Source: Ensifer sp. IC3342
Lineage (GTDB): Bacteria > Pseudomonadota > Alphaproteobacteria > Rhizobiales > Rhizobiaceae
Direction: 5' to 3'
DNA length: 64,000 nt
NCBI RefSeq assembly: GCF_020193655.1
Contig: NZ_JADYVE010000003.1
Span: 372,001 to 436,000, forward strand
Shown here: positions 17,688 through 24,898 of the stretch, in pieces
How positions within the stretch are numbered: position 1 is the stretch's first letter
How the letters are laid out: each line of letters begins with the position of its first letter
Program-made: the position numbers and the translations under genes
The notes under the pieces: generated by a model
What the model was told of the DNA's origin: nothing
Database searches by the model: none
The model's input: only the letters and a program-made list of their open reading frames with translations

Positions 17688-17999
17688 ATGAGGATTCCCC
17701 TGCCCGCGTTGTCGCCTGCCATCCTCTCAGCCATGCTCCTCACTTCCAGCTTGAGCGGTTGCACGGCCACTGCCGTCACCTTCGGCTATTCGCCCTATCT
17801 CGAACCGATCCCTGGCAGCATCACCTATGGCGGCCAGCCGCGCACAAGGCTTAGGAAGGCGCCGGTCGGCAGCATCGTGCCGCACCAGTTCAACGATCGC
17901 GCGGGGCGCACCGTCTATGAAACCTATGTGGTTGAGCCCGACGGCTCGCTCCGCCTCGTCAGCCGGCGCTATCGCTACGATTTCTTCGACTTCGACTGA
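17688..17999 (+). CDS. Small lipoprotein, tandem paralog 4
   Basis: The 103-residue precursor has lipobox SLSGC and the shared block (LEPIPGSITYGGQPRTRLRK, APVGSIVPHQFND, ETYVVEPDGSLRLVSRRYRYD). It is separated from the first three by repeats and is the most diverged. Its last bases overlap the 3' end of the convergent hypothetical gene below by 25 bases. Confidence 0.83.
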   Translation: MRIPLPALSPAILSAMLLTSSLSGCTATAVTFGYSPYLEPIPGSITYGGQPRTRLRKAPVGSIVPHQFNDRAGRTVYETYVVEPDGSLRLVSRRYRYDFFDFD

Positions 18000-18379
18000 C
18001 TTCCCCACGCCCACAGCGCCCCGGGGCCAGGCCGCCCGTCCGTAAAGAAGGTTCTCCGGCGAAAGCAATCCCCCGCCGTCCCTTGTGAAACGGGCGGTCG
18101 CGCCTGACCAGAAGGCATTTCCCCCTTTGTTTTACGAAAAGCCGGCCTGGCGAACCAGTCCTTCACGCCCGCCAGCACTTGCGCCTGGGCCGCGTCGAGC
18201 GTCGTGGCGTGACGGAAATCGTCGCTTCCGGTTCCGTTGCAATGCCAGATCGTCCAGGCCCAGTCTCCGCGCGCCTGGCGCTTCAAGACAAAGCCCATTT
18301 CATGGTCACCAAGCTTGGCGCAATAGGCATCCGCCCGTTTCTGCACCCATGTCAGATTGATGTCGGCGACAGTCACCAT
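17975..18379 (-). CDS. Hypothetical protein
   Basis: A 134-residue open frame starts at 18379 (MVTVADINLTWVQKRADAYC), with GGAGGG and AAGGAG upstream; an ATG 19 codons earlier has no ribosome site. The first 85 residues look globular (GFVLKRQARGDWAWTIWHCN). The last 40 are low-complexity and overlap the lipoprotein 3' end, so the true end may differ by a frameshift. No family was recognised. Confidence 0.5.
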   Translation of the reverse strand: MVTVADINLTWVQKRADAYCAKLGDHEMGFVLKRQARGDWAWTIWHCNGTGSDDFRHATTLDAAQAQVLAGVKDWFARPAFRKTKGEMPSGQARPPVSQGTAGDCFRRRTFFTDGRPGPGALWAWGSQSKSKKS

Positions 18380-18663
18380 CTCCTTGGTCCCTCCCCCCGG
18401 TGAAAAGGTAACCACAATCGCCTTGATCGCGCCCATGGAATTTTAACGAAATGACATGTAGCCGGCTCGATATCCACAGCCACCGCGAACCTAGCTTAGC
18501 TCCCGTTCGCGGCAAACGCTTGCCTCAAAGCGGAACACAACCTGGACTACTGCTTTTCCGCGTTTCGAGCCGGCTCGTCGCAACCATGGTAGGCACCGCC
18601 GACCGTCTTTCCGGGGGCATTTGCATCCGATTCGGGGGCGCAGCAGATCACCGGCATCGCGAC

Positions 18664-19002
18664 CTACCCACCGCGCAACAACATCAGCATCCGCTTCGCC
18701 GCGTCGGCAAAGGTCACCCCGAGCGCCGCGCCGCCAATGCCGATGACGCCGAGCGCGCCCATTCCTATCAGCTTCCATTTCCGCACGTCCTCGGTCACCG
18801 GCTTCATATCGGCAATGTCTTCCTTGCTGAGCGACATCGCCCCTTCGAGCGTACCCACCCGCTCGAAAAGTTCGTCCATGCGGCGGATCGTCGAGGCGAG
18901 GCTTGCGTCCGACCGGTCCTCGGTCCGCCGAAAATCCTCGCGCAGGTTCTTCACTTCGGCGATCAGCGTCCCGAGCTGCTGGTGAACGCTGCCATCAATC
19001 AT
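18664..19002 (-). CDS. DUF1515-type phage protein
   Basis: The 112-residue protein opens with a charged helix (HQQLGTLIAEVKNLREDFRR), a second coil (STIRRMDELFERVGTLEGAM), and one membrane segment near the C-terminus (LIGMGALGVIGIGGAALGVT). That layout is typical of DUF1515 proteins at the lysis end of rhizobial phages. The start at 19002 follows GGGAG; it overlaps the lipoprotein gene by 8 bases. It is the last recognisable phage gene at this end. Confidence 0.75.
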   Translation of the reverse strand: MIDGSVHQQLGTLIAEVKNLREDFRRTEDRSDASLASTIRRMDELFERVGTLEGAMSLSKEDIADMKPVTEDVRKWKLIGMGALGVIGIGGAALGVTFADAAKRMLMLLRGG

Positions 19003-19255
19003 GGCAGCCCGCTCCCGTCGGTCCATGTCTTTCGCATTCCGCCTTCGTCCATATCGCCGCGGCGCAAAGGCCGACAACGGTGCGGTCAATCCGCCGTTGG
19101 TCAGCCGGCGTTGCGCCGCGGGCGCCGGCAAGATCAGTGCCGACGACGCGTCTCAAGCCTGTCACATCGGCCGGACCCGAAATCCCACAACCCGCCAGAA
19201 CCAAGGCAGGCATCATAAGCGCGACGCTTCGCGTCAGCGCGGTCTGCTGCTTCAT
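18995..19255 (-). CDS. Phage-type lipoprotein, outer-membrane spanin candidate (Rz1-like)
   Basis: The 86-residue precursor begins MKQQTALTRSVALMMPALVL and has the lipobox LAGC at about residue 23. The short mature part is GISGPADVTGLRRVVGTDL and then a Cys-containing tail. Its first 120 bases overlap the preceding membrane-protein gene in another frame, the classic Rz/Rz1 layout. Assignment as a spanin rests on gene order (endolysin, membrane protein, lipoprotein) rather than on sequence similarity. Confidence 0.7.
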   Translation of the reverse strand: MKQQTALTRSVALMMPALVLAGCGISGPADVTGLRRVVGTDLAGARGATPADQRRIDRTVVGLCAAAIWTKAECERHGPTGAGCHD

Positions 19256-19376
19256 CGTTTTGCCTTTCGATTGCATGTCTCACCGACTGTGCCGCCTCCT
19301 CGCGGATGGCGAGGACAGCCCAAAAGAGGGCAGCGAGGACGAGCCCGCCGCCAAGGATCCTTCCCCAGAACATCAT
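19134..19376 (-). CDS. Small membrane protein, inner-membrane spanin candidate (Rz-like)
   Basis: The 80-residue protein has one N-terminal membrane helix (GGGLVLAALFWAVLAIREEA) and a charged periplasmic tail with a helical stretch (HAIERQNDEAADRADAKRRA) and two Cys. Its ATG shares a base with the endolysin stop (TGATG), so it is coupled to it. It is nested with the downstream lipoprotein gene in a different frame. Confidence 0.7.
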   Translation of the reverse strand: MMFWGRILGGGLVLAALFWAVLAIREEAAQSVRHAIERQNDEAADRADAKRRAYDACLGSGGLWDFGSGRCDRLETRRRH

Positions 19377-20182
19377 CACTTGAGACCCAGCGCCTCGCGC
19401 ACAACGGGCATGGAGGAAATGGCATAGACGGCAAAGCCGACGATCACGGCGAGGATCGCGAGTTGCACCCGCCAGTCGAGCGTCACGAGATTCAATTCCT
19501 TCAAGGCCGTAACCACGCTGCCCCCGGCCGTCAGCAGCCAGGTCCAGAAGCGCCCGGATCTCGCGACAGCCTCGCGCTTCGACGCTGCGCGTGATTCCGT
19601 GACCGGCGCGGCCGGTTCCTCTTCCAACGGCCGCCGCTCCACGGCCAGCACCTCCCGCAGCACGGCTTCCACCTTCTCGGGCTTGACCAGCGCCTTGTTG
19701 AGCCCATCGCCGGCGTAATAGGATTGCCCGCGCTTCATCTGCTGCTGATGCCCCCTGGTGTCGGCCAGGACCGGCAGCGACGCCCACTCCTGCGCCAGCC
19801 GCCTGCCGAATTCGACGAGCGACAATTCGCCGGTCACGAAGGCCTGATAGCCGCAGCGCTTCAGCAGGTGAAAACCAAGTCGATCCTGCAGATCCGGTGT
19901 GAAGAGATCGGTTCTCTTGATCGAGGGAATTTCCTTCGCCAGGCCGATCAGCGTCGCCCGCATGAATTGATAGGCGCCGGCGGCGCTGGACCCATGGCTC
20001 TTCGACCAGGCCTCCTGCGCGTCGACGACATCGCCAAAGCTCATCGTCGTCAACGGCCGCTTCAGCCTGTTCTGCCTGTTGGCATAGATCACGTCATAGG
20101 ACGCGCGGTCTTTCCGCCCGACCTCGGTCTCCCGAATGAAGTCGAGCAGAATCGCCGCGCCGGCAGGCACGGTTTTGTTCAT
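19376..20182 (-). CDS. Phage endolysin (lysozyme-like) with C-terminal membrane segments
   Basis: The 268-residue protein has a lysozyme-like domain in residues 1-140: LLDFIRETEVG, with the likely catalytic Glu, and GSSAAGAYQFMRATLIGLA, as in phage muramidases. A charged linker follows, then two hydrophobic segments (about 220-262). It would cut peptidoglycan at lysis. The C-terminal anchors resemble those of rhizobial phage lysins and may deliver the enzyme without a separate holin. It heads the lysis cassette. Confidence 0.85.
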   Translation of the reverse strand: MNKTVPAGAAILLDFIRETEVGRKDRASYDVIYANRQNRLKRPLTTMSFGDVVDAQEAWSKSHGSSAAGAYQFMRATLIGLAKEIPSIKRTDLFTPDLQDRLGFHLLKRCGYQAFVTGELSLVEFGRRLAQEWASLPVLADTRGHQQQMKRGQSYYAGDGLNKALVKPEKVEAVLREVLAVERRPLEEEPAAPVTESRAASKREAVARSGRFWTWLLTAGGSVVTALKELNLVTLDWRVQLAILAVIVGFAVYAISSMPVVREALGLK

Positions 20183-20225
20183 GGTTCACCTTGTTGCTGA
20201 GAGAAAGTCCGCTCGATGGCGGATG

Positions 20226-20717
20226 TCAGAGATTAATGGCTGCAATCCACATGGCGTCTACCTGCTCGTCGGATAGACCGAGATGAGCGCTTATTGTGGC
20301 GATGAGCGTATGCGTTCGATTGAAGGCCGTCGCATATTCCCATTCGATCAGGGTCTTGTCCTTATCCAGCCCCGAGGCCATCGCCACGATAGAGGCCTCG
20401 ACCTGAGAGGGCGAAATCCCCAGGTTCACAAGTCCGAGACGAAGTTGTCTCGCCGAAAGGGGAAGCATCGACGCGCGAATTTGTTGTGGAGTTGGGGCTA
20501 CATAGGATTGGATCGGGAACGACGGATTATCTGCAAGCCATTGCCGAATTGTTGGGTTCAACCCGAAGGGATCATTCGGTCGGCTGCAATAGTCAGTATC
20601 GTATGATGATCCTTCAATATCCGTAATGTTGCATTTTACCAGAAAGACGTCTGGCTCAGATGTCGCCGTGACAGTGGTAACCGAATTGAGTGATATGTTG
20701 GAAACACTGGCGATCAT
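20226..20717 (-). CDS. Tail-fibre assembly/chaperone-like phage protein
   Basis: The 163-residue protein starts right after the fibre stop (TGAATG). The N-terminal half has a PNDPFGLNPTIRQWLADNP segment followed by PTPQQIRASMLPLSARQLRL. The C-terminal half is the helical VEASIVAMASGLDKDKTLIE block found beside tail-fibre genes in many phages. It probably helps fold or attach the fibre. Confidence 0.7.
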   Translation of the reverse strand: MIASVSNISLNSVTTVTATSEPDVFLVKCNITDIEGSSYDTDYCSRPNDPFGLNPTIRQWLADNPSFPIQSYVAPTPQQIRASMLPLSARQLRLGLVNLGISPSQVEASIVAMASGLDKDKTLIEWEYATAFNRTHTLIATISAHLGLSDEQVDAMWIAAINL

Positions 20718-21821
20718 TCAAGCGACCCTTTGGAGAAGAGAGACATTGCTTACGCCATATCCGCGACGTCTCCACGTTCCGGATAAGGCAGCGCCAACAC
20801 CACTGCCGAGATCGCTGTTAACGTATTGCCCGCTATTAGAGGTGTAGAGCGTGGGAGTTGCACCGGAGTTACGACTTAAAATACTGGGATCAGTACTCAA
20901 AATAAGATGCCCCAAGGGAAAATTGGTTTCCCCCGCCGCCGTACCCGTATAAACCTCCGCCGCCGTGAACCCCAGCGCGTGGGTGTGGCTGGTGGTTGTC
21001 ACACTGTTCGTGGTGTCGTTGGTGATGCTCGACGGCGTGCCGAGCGTCAGTGTTCGGCTTGTCGAAAGGTCGCCGCCTCCGGTCAGTCCGTTGCCGGCGG
21101 TCACGGTCGTCGCTGTTGATGCAGCACCCATCGAGGCGCGGGCCGTTGCGCCGCTTTCCGCGACCCAGGTAGTCCCGTTGCCGACGATGAAATTGCTGTC
21201 GGTGACCGCCAGGTTTGCAATCGCCGCAAGGCCGGCGTCGTAGGCTTGGACGTTCGTCCCGATCGCAACGCCGAGGGTGCTTCGCGCCGTCGCCGCGTCG
21301 GCGTCGTCGAGGAGCGTGCGAGCAAAGGCGGTGAGCGGGGTAGCGGCATAGGTGTCGGCCGCCGTCGTGTAGATCATGCGGTCGGCAGCCGTCGTCAGTC
21401 CGGCGATGGATTGCAGGCCAGCGTCGAATGCCTGGACATTTGTGCCGATGACGAGACCCAGCGTGGAGCGCGCCATCGCCGCGTCGGCGTCGCCGATCAG
21501 CGAGCGGCCGAACGGCGTCAGCGCCGTCGTGGCATAGGCGTCCGCCGCAGTCGTGTAGATCGTCTTGTCAGCGCCGGTCGCAAGGCCGGCGATCGAGCTC
21601 AGCGCCGTGCTCGCGGCCTGCGCGCCGAGTGCCGTGCGGGCGGCGCTGGCGCTGGTGGCGCCGGTTCCGCCCGCGGTGATCGGCCGCGCGGCATTGGCGT
21701 CGGCCGTGAGGTCGTCTATCAGCGCGTTATAGGGCACGCTCTGAATCGTCGTGTTCGGCACGCCCTTGGTGCCGGCTGGTGGGGAATAGACTCCGCCTGT
21801 TCTTGGCAAGATAGCCTCCAT
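20718..21821 (-). CDS. Phage tail fibre protein with repeated beta segments
   Basis: The 367-residue protein begins MEAILPRTGGVYSPPAGTKG. Its centre has three repeats of roughly 60 residues, with recurrent IYTTAADxYAxTxLT and ARSTLGxxIGTNVQAxDAGL. A Ser/Thr-rich TASTATTVTAGNGLTGGGDLS stretch and a C-terminal tip with TLYTSNSGQYVNSDLGSG follow. This is a typical trimeric fibre. The ATG at 21821 was chosen because GGGAGG lies upstream, inside a terminator hairpin. Confidence 0.8.
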   Translation of the reverse strand: MEAILPRTGGVYSPPAGTKGVPNTTIQSVPYNALIDDLTADANAARPITAGGTGATSASAARTALGAQAASTALSSIAGLATGADKTIYTTAADAYATTALTPFGRSLIGDADAAMARSTLGLVIGTNVQAFDAGLQSIAGLTTAADRMIYTTAADTYAATPLTAFARTLLDDADAATARSTLGVAIGTNVQAYDAGLAAIANLAVTDSNFIVGNGTTWVAESGATARASMGAASTATTVTAGNGLTGGGDLSTSRTLTLGTPSSITNDTTNSVTTTSHTHALGFTAAEVYTGTAAGETNFPLGHLILSTDPSILSRNSGATPTLYTSNSGQYVNSDLGSGVGAALSGTWRRRGYGVSNVSLLQRVA

Positions 21822-21822
21822 G

Positions 21823-21846
21823 AAAAAGGCCTCCCGATGGGAGGCC
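21823..21846 (-). terminator. Intrinsic terminator overlapping the fibre ribosome site
   Basis: On the minus strand GGCCTCCC-atc-GGGAGGCC is followed by TTTTT, a perfect 8-base stem with a 3-base loop and a U tract. It ends two bases before the fibre ATG. The 3' arm contains the GGGAGG that would serve as ribosome site, so the hairpin could also hide it. Confidence 0.8.
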
Positions 21847-21939
21847 GTTAAAAGGAAATGGATCGGTTTCGAGCGGGATCGCGTCCAGGATGTCGGCGCC
21901 TCCGTTGTCGAACTGCAGAAAGCGCTTAAGGATCTCGGG

Positions 21940-22089
21940 TCAAGTGACGAACCCGAAAAGCACATATGCAACTACCCCGCAGATTACCGGATACAATTTC
22001 CCCGATATTCTTACGTTAAATTTGGCAAGCAACCAGTCGATAAGCGTCAGCACGACGTAAATACCGATAGCCGCGTAAATCTTCTGCAT
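21940..22089 (-). CDS. Small two-helix membrane protein (phage cargo)
   Basis: The 49-residue protein starts MQKIYAAIGIYVVLTLIDWL and ends with a second hydrophobic helix (LYPVICGVVAYVLFGFV). GGAGA lies 6 bases upstream. It sits between the glycine-zipper gene and the fibre terminator. It could be a holin-like or moron product; no family is recognised. Confidence 0.6.
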   Translation of the reverse strand: MQKIYAAIGIYVVLTLIDWLLAKFNVRISGKLYPVICGVVAYVLFGFVT

Positions 22090-22131
22090 TTCGTCTCCGA
22101 AGGAAAGTTTGGACACGGGCCCCAAGAGAGA

Positions 22132-22833
22132 TCATCGCAAGCCGCTAAGATCGCCCTTGAAGCCGTTCCGCCCGACGTAGTCGCCAAGTGCCTCAATCAT
22201 GCCACCACCATAAGCTCCAGTATAGTAGCCCGCCAAACCACCGGCTGCACCGCCATATCGACTCGCCTGCGGACCGTAGTGGCTGCCAATCGTCGCCCCG
22301 ACAAGTCCACCAATCGCCCCCGCGACCCGCCCGAGATGTGGGTTCTCGCGGAGGCGGCCGCTCTGCGTTGTTTGCTCGCTTGGTTGTTGCTGTGGCCGCG
22401 GAGCTTCACGTCGTGGCTGGAAGTGTTCCCAGGCATGGGGCTGAAAGCTGCGAGTATCATACATCTCCGCGCCGGAAGGGGACCCCTCTCCCAGGGACGG
22501 GTCGAAATAGAACCGGTGCCCCATTGAGGACCCGGCGTTTGCAGGCAGCAGTCGCTGGTACGGCCAGGGCCTTTCGTTGGAGACAGTAATGCTGCGCGGC
22601 GTCACTGGCTGTCCGCGCGCCCCTCCCTTGTCCTGATCCCCACGCAACTGCCTCCGTTTTTCCCCGCGGCGCGGCGCGTCAGCAAAATCTACACGAGCGA
22701 CGGCATCGCTCAGCGAATGCATCGCGATCGCCTGTGGCTTTCCCTCCATCAATCCTGCTCGGACAAAGTCCGCCTCCTGCCAGCCGCGCGGCAAATTGCC
22801 TTTCCTGTCTCTGAGTCTCGCCGAACCCATCAT
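22132..22833 (-). CDS. Hypothetical glycine-zipper protein (phage cargo)
   Basis: The 233-residue protein has a polar N-terminal 150 residues (Arg-, Pro- and Gln-rich, e.g. RREAPRPQQQPSEQ) and a C-terminal glycine-zipper region (GRVAGAIGGLVGATIGSHYG, GGAAGGLAGYYTGAYGGGM). AGGAG precedes tandem ATGs at 22833/22830. Glycine zippers insert into membranes, so it may act at an envelope; the same C-terminal type occurs in the broken gene at 35.1 kb. It is flanked by a RIME element and the fibre terminator. Confidence 0.6.
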   Translation of the reverse strand: MMGSARLRDRKGNLPRGWQEADFVRAGLMEGKPQAIAMHSLSDAVARVDFADAPRRGEKRRQLRGDQDKGGARGQPVTPRSITVSNERPWPYQRLLPANAGSSMGHRFYFDPSLGEGSPSGAEMYDTRSFQPHAWEHFQPRREAPRPQQQPSEQTTQSGRLRENPHLGRVAGAIGGLVGATIGSHYGPQASRYGGAAGGLAGYYTGAYGGGMIEALGDYVGRNGFKGDLSGLR

Positions 22834-22905
22834 ATGCTCCTAACTCGCGACCGCTGGATTAATGGCGGGCCGCCTGATTTTGAGGTACGCGTGTTGCTCC
22901 TCGCG

Positions 22906-22989
22906 ACTGCATGTTTCTTTAAGGATAAAAACATGCAGCAAAGTGCTACAGCGTTCTTTGCTCGTCTGATGAGATGCGCGGCGCTGTAG
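22906..22989 (+). repeat. RIME element
   Basis: CTGCATGTTTctttaaggataaAAACATGCAG hairpin, then CAAAGTGCTACAGCG and GATGCGCGGCGCTGTAG. It lies at the junction between the phage tail gene and the glycine-zipper cargo gene. Confidence 0.8.
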
Positions 22990-23094
22990 TGGCGAGAAGC
23001 TCGCGGAACCGCTGAGGCCTGCCCTCTGTTTCGTCTTCGCGGAGAGGGTGGGCTTCCTAGATCCCGCGCCTAAGTTGGGGAACATCCTTCACCC

Positions 23095-24444
23095 CTACTT
23101 CCGCCCCTTCCCCGCCGCAAAAAGCCGGCCGTAATCCACCCGCCGCATGCCGTCCGGCCCGCGGATCACCGCGTCAGGGCGGGTCTTTTCCACTTCCTGC
23201 GCCATCACGCCGATGTGCTTCTGCCCGGAAGCCGGCTCGCCCTTGTAGTGGAACTCGTAGAGATTGTGCCCCTTGAGCCTGCCGACCTTCTCGATGTTCT
23301 TCTTGGCGCGGCGATCGGACTTCGGAAGGAAGCCCAGCACGGCATTGATGAGATTACCGCCCGTCTGCTGCCGGGCGTTATAGGCCGCCATCTGGTTCTG
23401 GTAGTTCTGCTGCACAAGTCCGGCGTAGTCAACCGGTTGGATGCTCTGCCCCTGCGTCGGCACGAAGCTCGGGTTCGTCACCTGCCCGCCGGACAACAGC
23501 GCAGAGATCTCGTTGATCGGCTGGTTGCGCTGGGCATATTGCTCGTTCAGATAGTTGGCGCGGGCGGTGTTCTGGGCGTTGATCCGCGCCTGCTCGGCGT
23601 TGAAGCTCTGGTCCTTCAGCGCGTTGTTGGCGGCTGTCGCCGACTGGCTGTTCTGGTGCATCTGCTGCTTGGCGTTGTTGCCGAAGTCGGCGTTCTGCAG
23701 CGCCTGGGCATAGGCCTGCGCCTGCGCCGCATTCTCGAAGCTCGCCTTCTGGTTGGCGAGGTTGGCAAGCCGCGTCTGCTCCTGGCCAGCGTTCAGTACC
23801 GCCGCGATACGGGCGTCGTTGGACGTCCGGTTCGCCTCATCGATCGCGCGGTTATAAGCCTCCGATCCCGGCTGCAGGCCTTGGTTGGCAAGCCGCGTTT
23901 CCAGCGCCGCCCGGTCGCGCTCGAGCTGCGGGTTGAGCCGCGCCATCAGCGCGTTTTCGTATTTCGAGGTGTCGAAATCCGTCTCGTAGCTGCGGTTAAT
24001 GTTGCCGGCATTGCCGACAGAGGTTGCAAGTTCCGGCCCGCCGGAAAACTGCTGGTATTGCGGGAGCTGGAGCTTCGAAGGGTCGCCGGCCGCCGGCGCC
24101 TTTGAAATGTCCATCGGCTTGCCGAGCAAGTCATTGAGCCGGCTCGATTGCGACGTGGCGAGCGTCGCGAGATTGAGGCTCGCCTGGTCATTCTGTTTCT
24201 TGATCTTGTCCTGCATCGGCGAGAGCGCCTGCGTCGCCGTCGCGACGGGCAGATCGTAGACGTTCCCGCTCAGGGGATCGGTCCACTTCTGCGTCGTGTA
24301 GCTATAGGTGAGGCTGCCGTCCGGCGTCACCTGGTTGACATTGCCCATGTATCCGTTGGCGACCGCCGTGCCGATGTTGGTCGCGGTCTGTGCCGCCGCC
24401 GTCGCTTTCGGATCGGGGGGCGTTGGAGCTTTTGACTTTCCGAT
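23095..24444 (-). CDS. Phage tail protein with S74-type intramolecular chaperone C-terminus
   Basis: The frame gives 449 residues if read from an ATC codon at 24444; the first ATG is at 24348. The extra N-terminal 32 residues (GKSKAPTPPDPKATAAAQ, and so on) read as coding and follow GGTAGGTG at a normal distance, so a non-AUG start is plausible. The middle is Gln/Ala/Asn-rich coiled coil. The C-terminus (SDRRAKKNIEKVGRLKGHNL, IGVMAQEVEKTRPDAV) matches self-cleaving chaperone domains of tail spikes. Confidence 0.75.
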   Translation of the reverse strand: MGKSKAPTPPDPKATAAAQTATNIGTAVANGYMGNVNQVTPDGSLTYSYTTQKWTDPLSGNVYDLPVATATQALSPMQDKIKKQNDQASLNLATLATSQSSRLNDLLGKPMDISKAPAAGDPSKLQLPQYQQFSGGPELATSVGNAGNINRSYETDFDTSKYENALMARLNPQLERDRAALETRLANQGLQPGSEAYNRAIDEANRTSNDARIAAVLNAGQEQTRLANLANQKASFENAAQAQAYAQALQNADFGNNAKQQMHQNSQSATAANNALKDQSFNAEQARINAQNTARANYLNEQYAQRNQPINEISALLSGGQVTNPSFVPTQGQSIQPVDYAGLVQQNYQNQMAAYNARQQTGGNLINAVLGFLPKSDRRAKKNIEKVGRLKGHNLYEFHYKGEPASGQKHIGVMAQEVEKTRPDAVIRGPDGMRRVDYGRLFAAGKGRK

Positions 24445-24451
24445 AGCACAC

Positions 24452-24898
24452 CTACCTTCGATTGACGGGATGCGCCCGCCAGTCGTTGTCTGTCAGAGTG
24501 AAGATGATTTCCGCCTCCTCCCGCCCGCGAAGGCGAGGAATGCGGTGGCTCGTGAATCCGAAGCGCCGGGCGATGTCGACCATGCCGCGGCTCTCCTCCG
24601 AAACGCGCAGCACCGCCATCTGGCAGCCGATCTCGTCGAAGGGATAGCCGAACATGGCTTTCAGCACCGGCCGCGTCAGCCAGCGTTTGCTGGTGGCGGC
24701 GGCCGAAAGCTCGATGACGCCCGCCTCGGGCGAATAGTTGTGGTAGACGACGCCGGCGACGAGTCTGCCCTCCTCCGTCACGCCGAGCGTGGTGAAGTCG
24801 GCAAAGCCTCTCTCGCCGCCGTCGATATGGGCCGCGACGAAGCCGGCGATCGCGTCGTTCTTCGCCGGGTCGCCTGCCCCGCCCCAGATGATGTTCAA
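24452..24898 (-). CDS. GNAT-type acetyltransferase-like phage protein
   Basis: The 148-residue protein starts with TTG at 24898 (LNIIWGGAGDPAKNDAIAGF), which overlaps the stop of the upstream tail gene (TTGA) and follows GGGAGG. GNAT-like strands are seen in FTTLGVTEEGRLVAGVVYHN and GCQMAVLRVSEESRGMVDIA. Similar proteins lie in the virion module of several podoviruses. Its target is unknown. Confidence 0.75.
   Translation of the reverse strand: MNIIWGGAGDPAKNDAIAGFVAAHIDGGERGFADFTTLGVTEEGRLVAGVVYHNYSPEAGVIELSAAATSKRWLTRPVLKAMFGYPFDEIGCQMAVLRVSEESRGMVDIARRFGFTSHRIPRLRGREEAEIIFTLTDNDWRAHPVNRR

Noticed and set aside
18437-18663. Search for an attachment site or tRNA at the left phage end
   Set aside because: No tRNA and no repeat shared with the 50.3 kb end could be seen.
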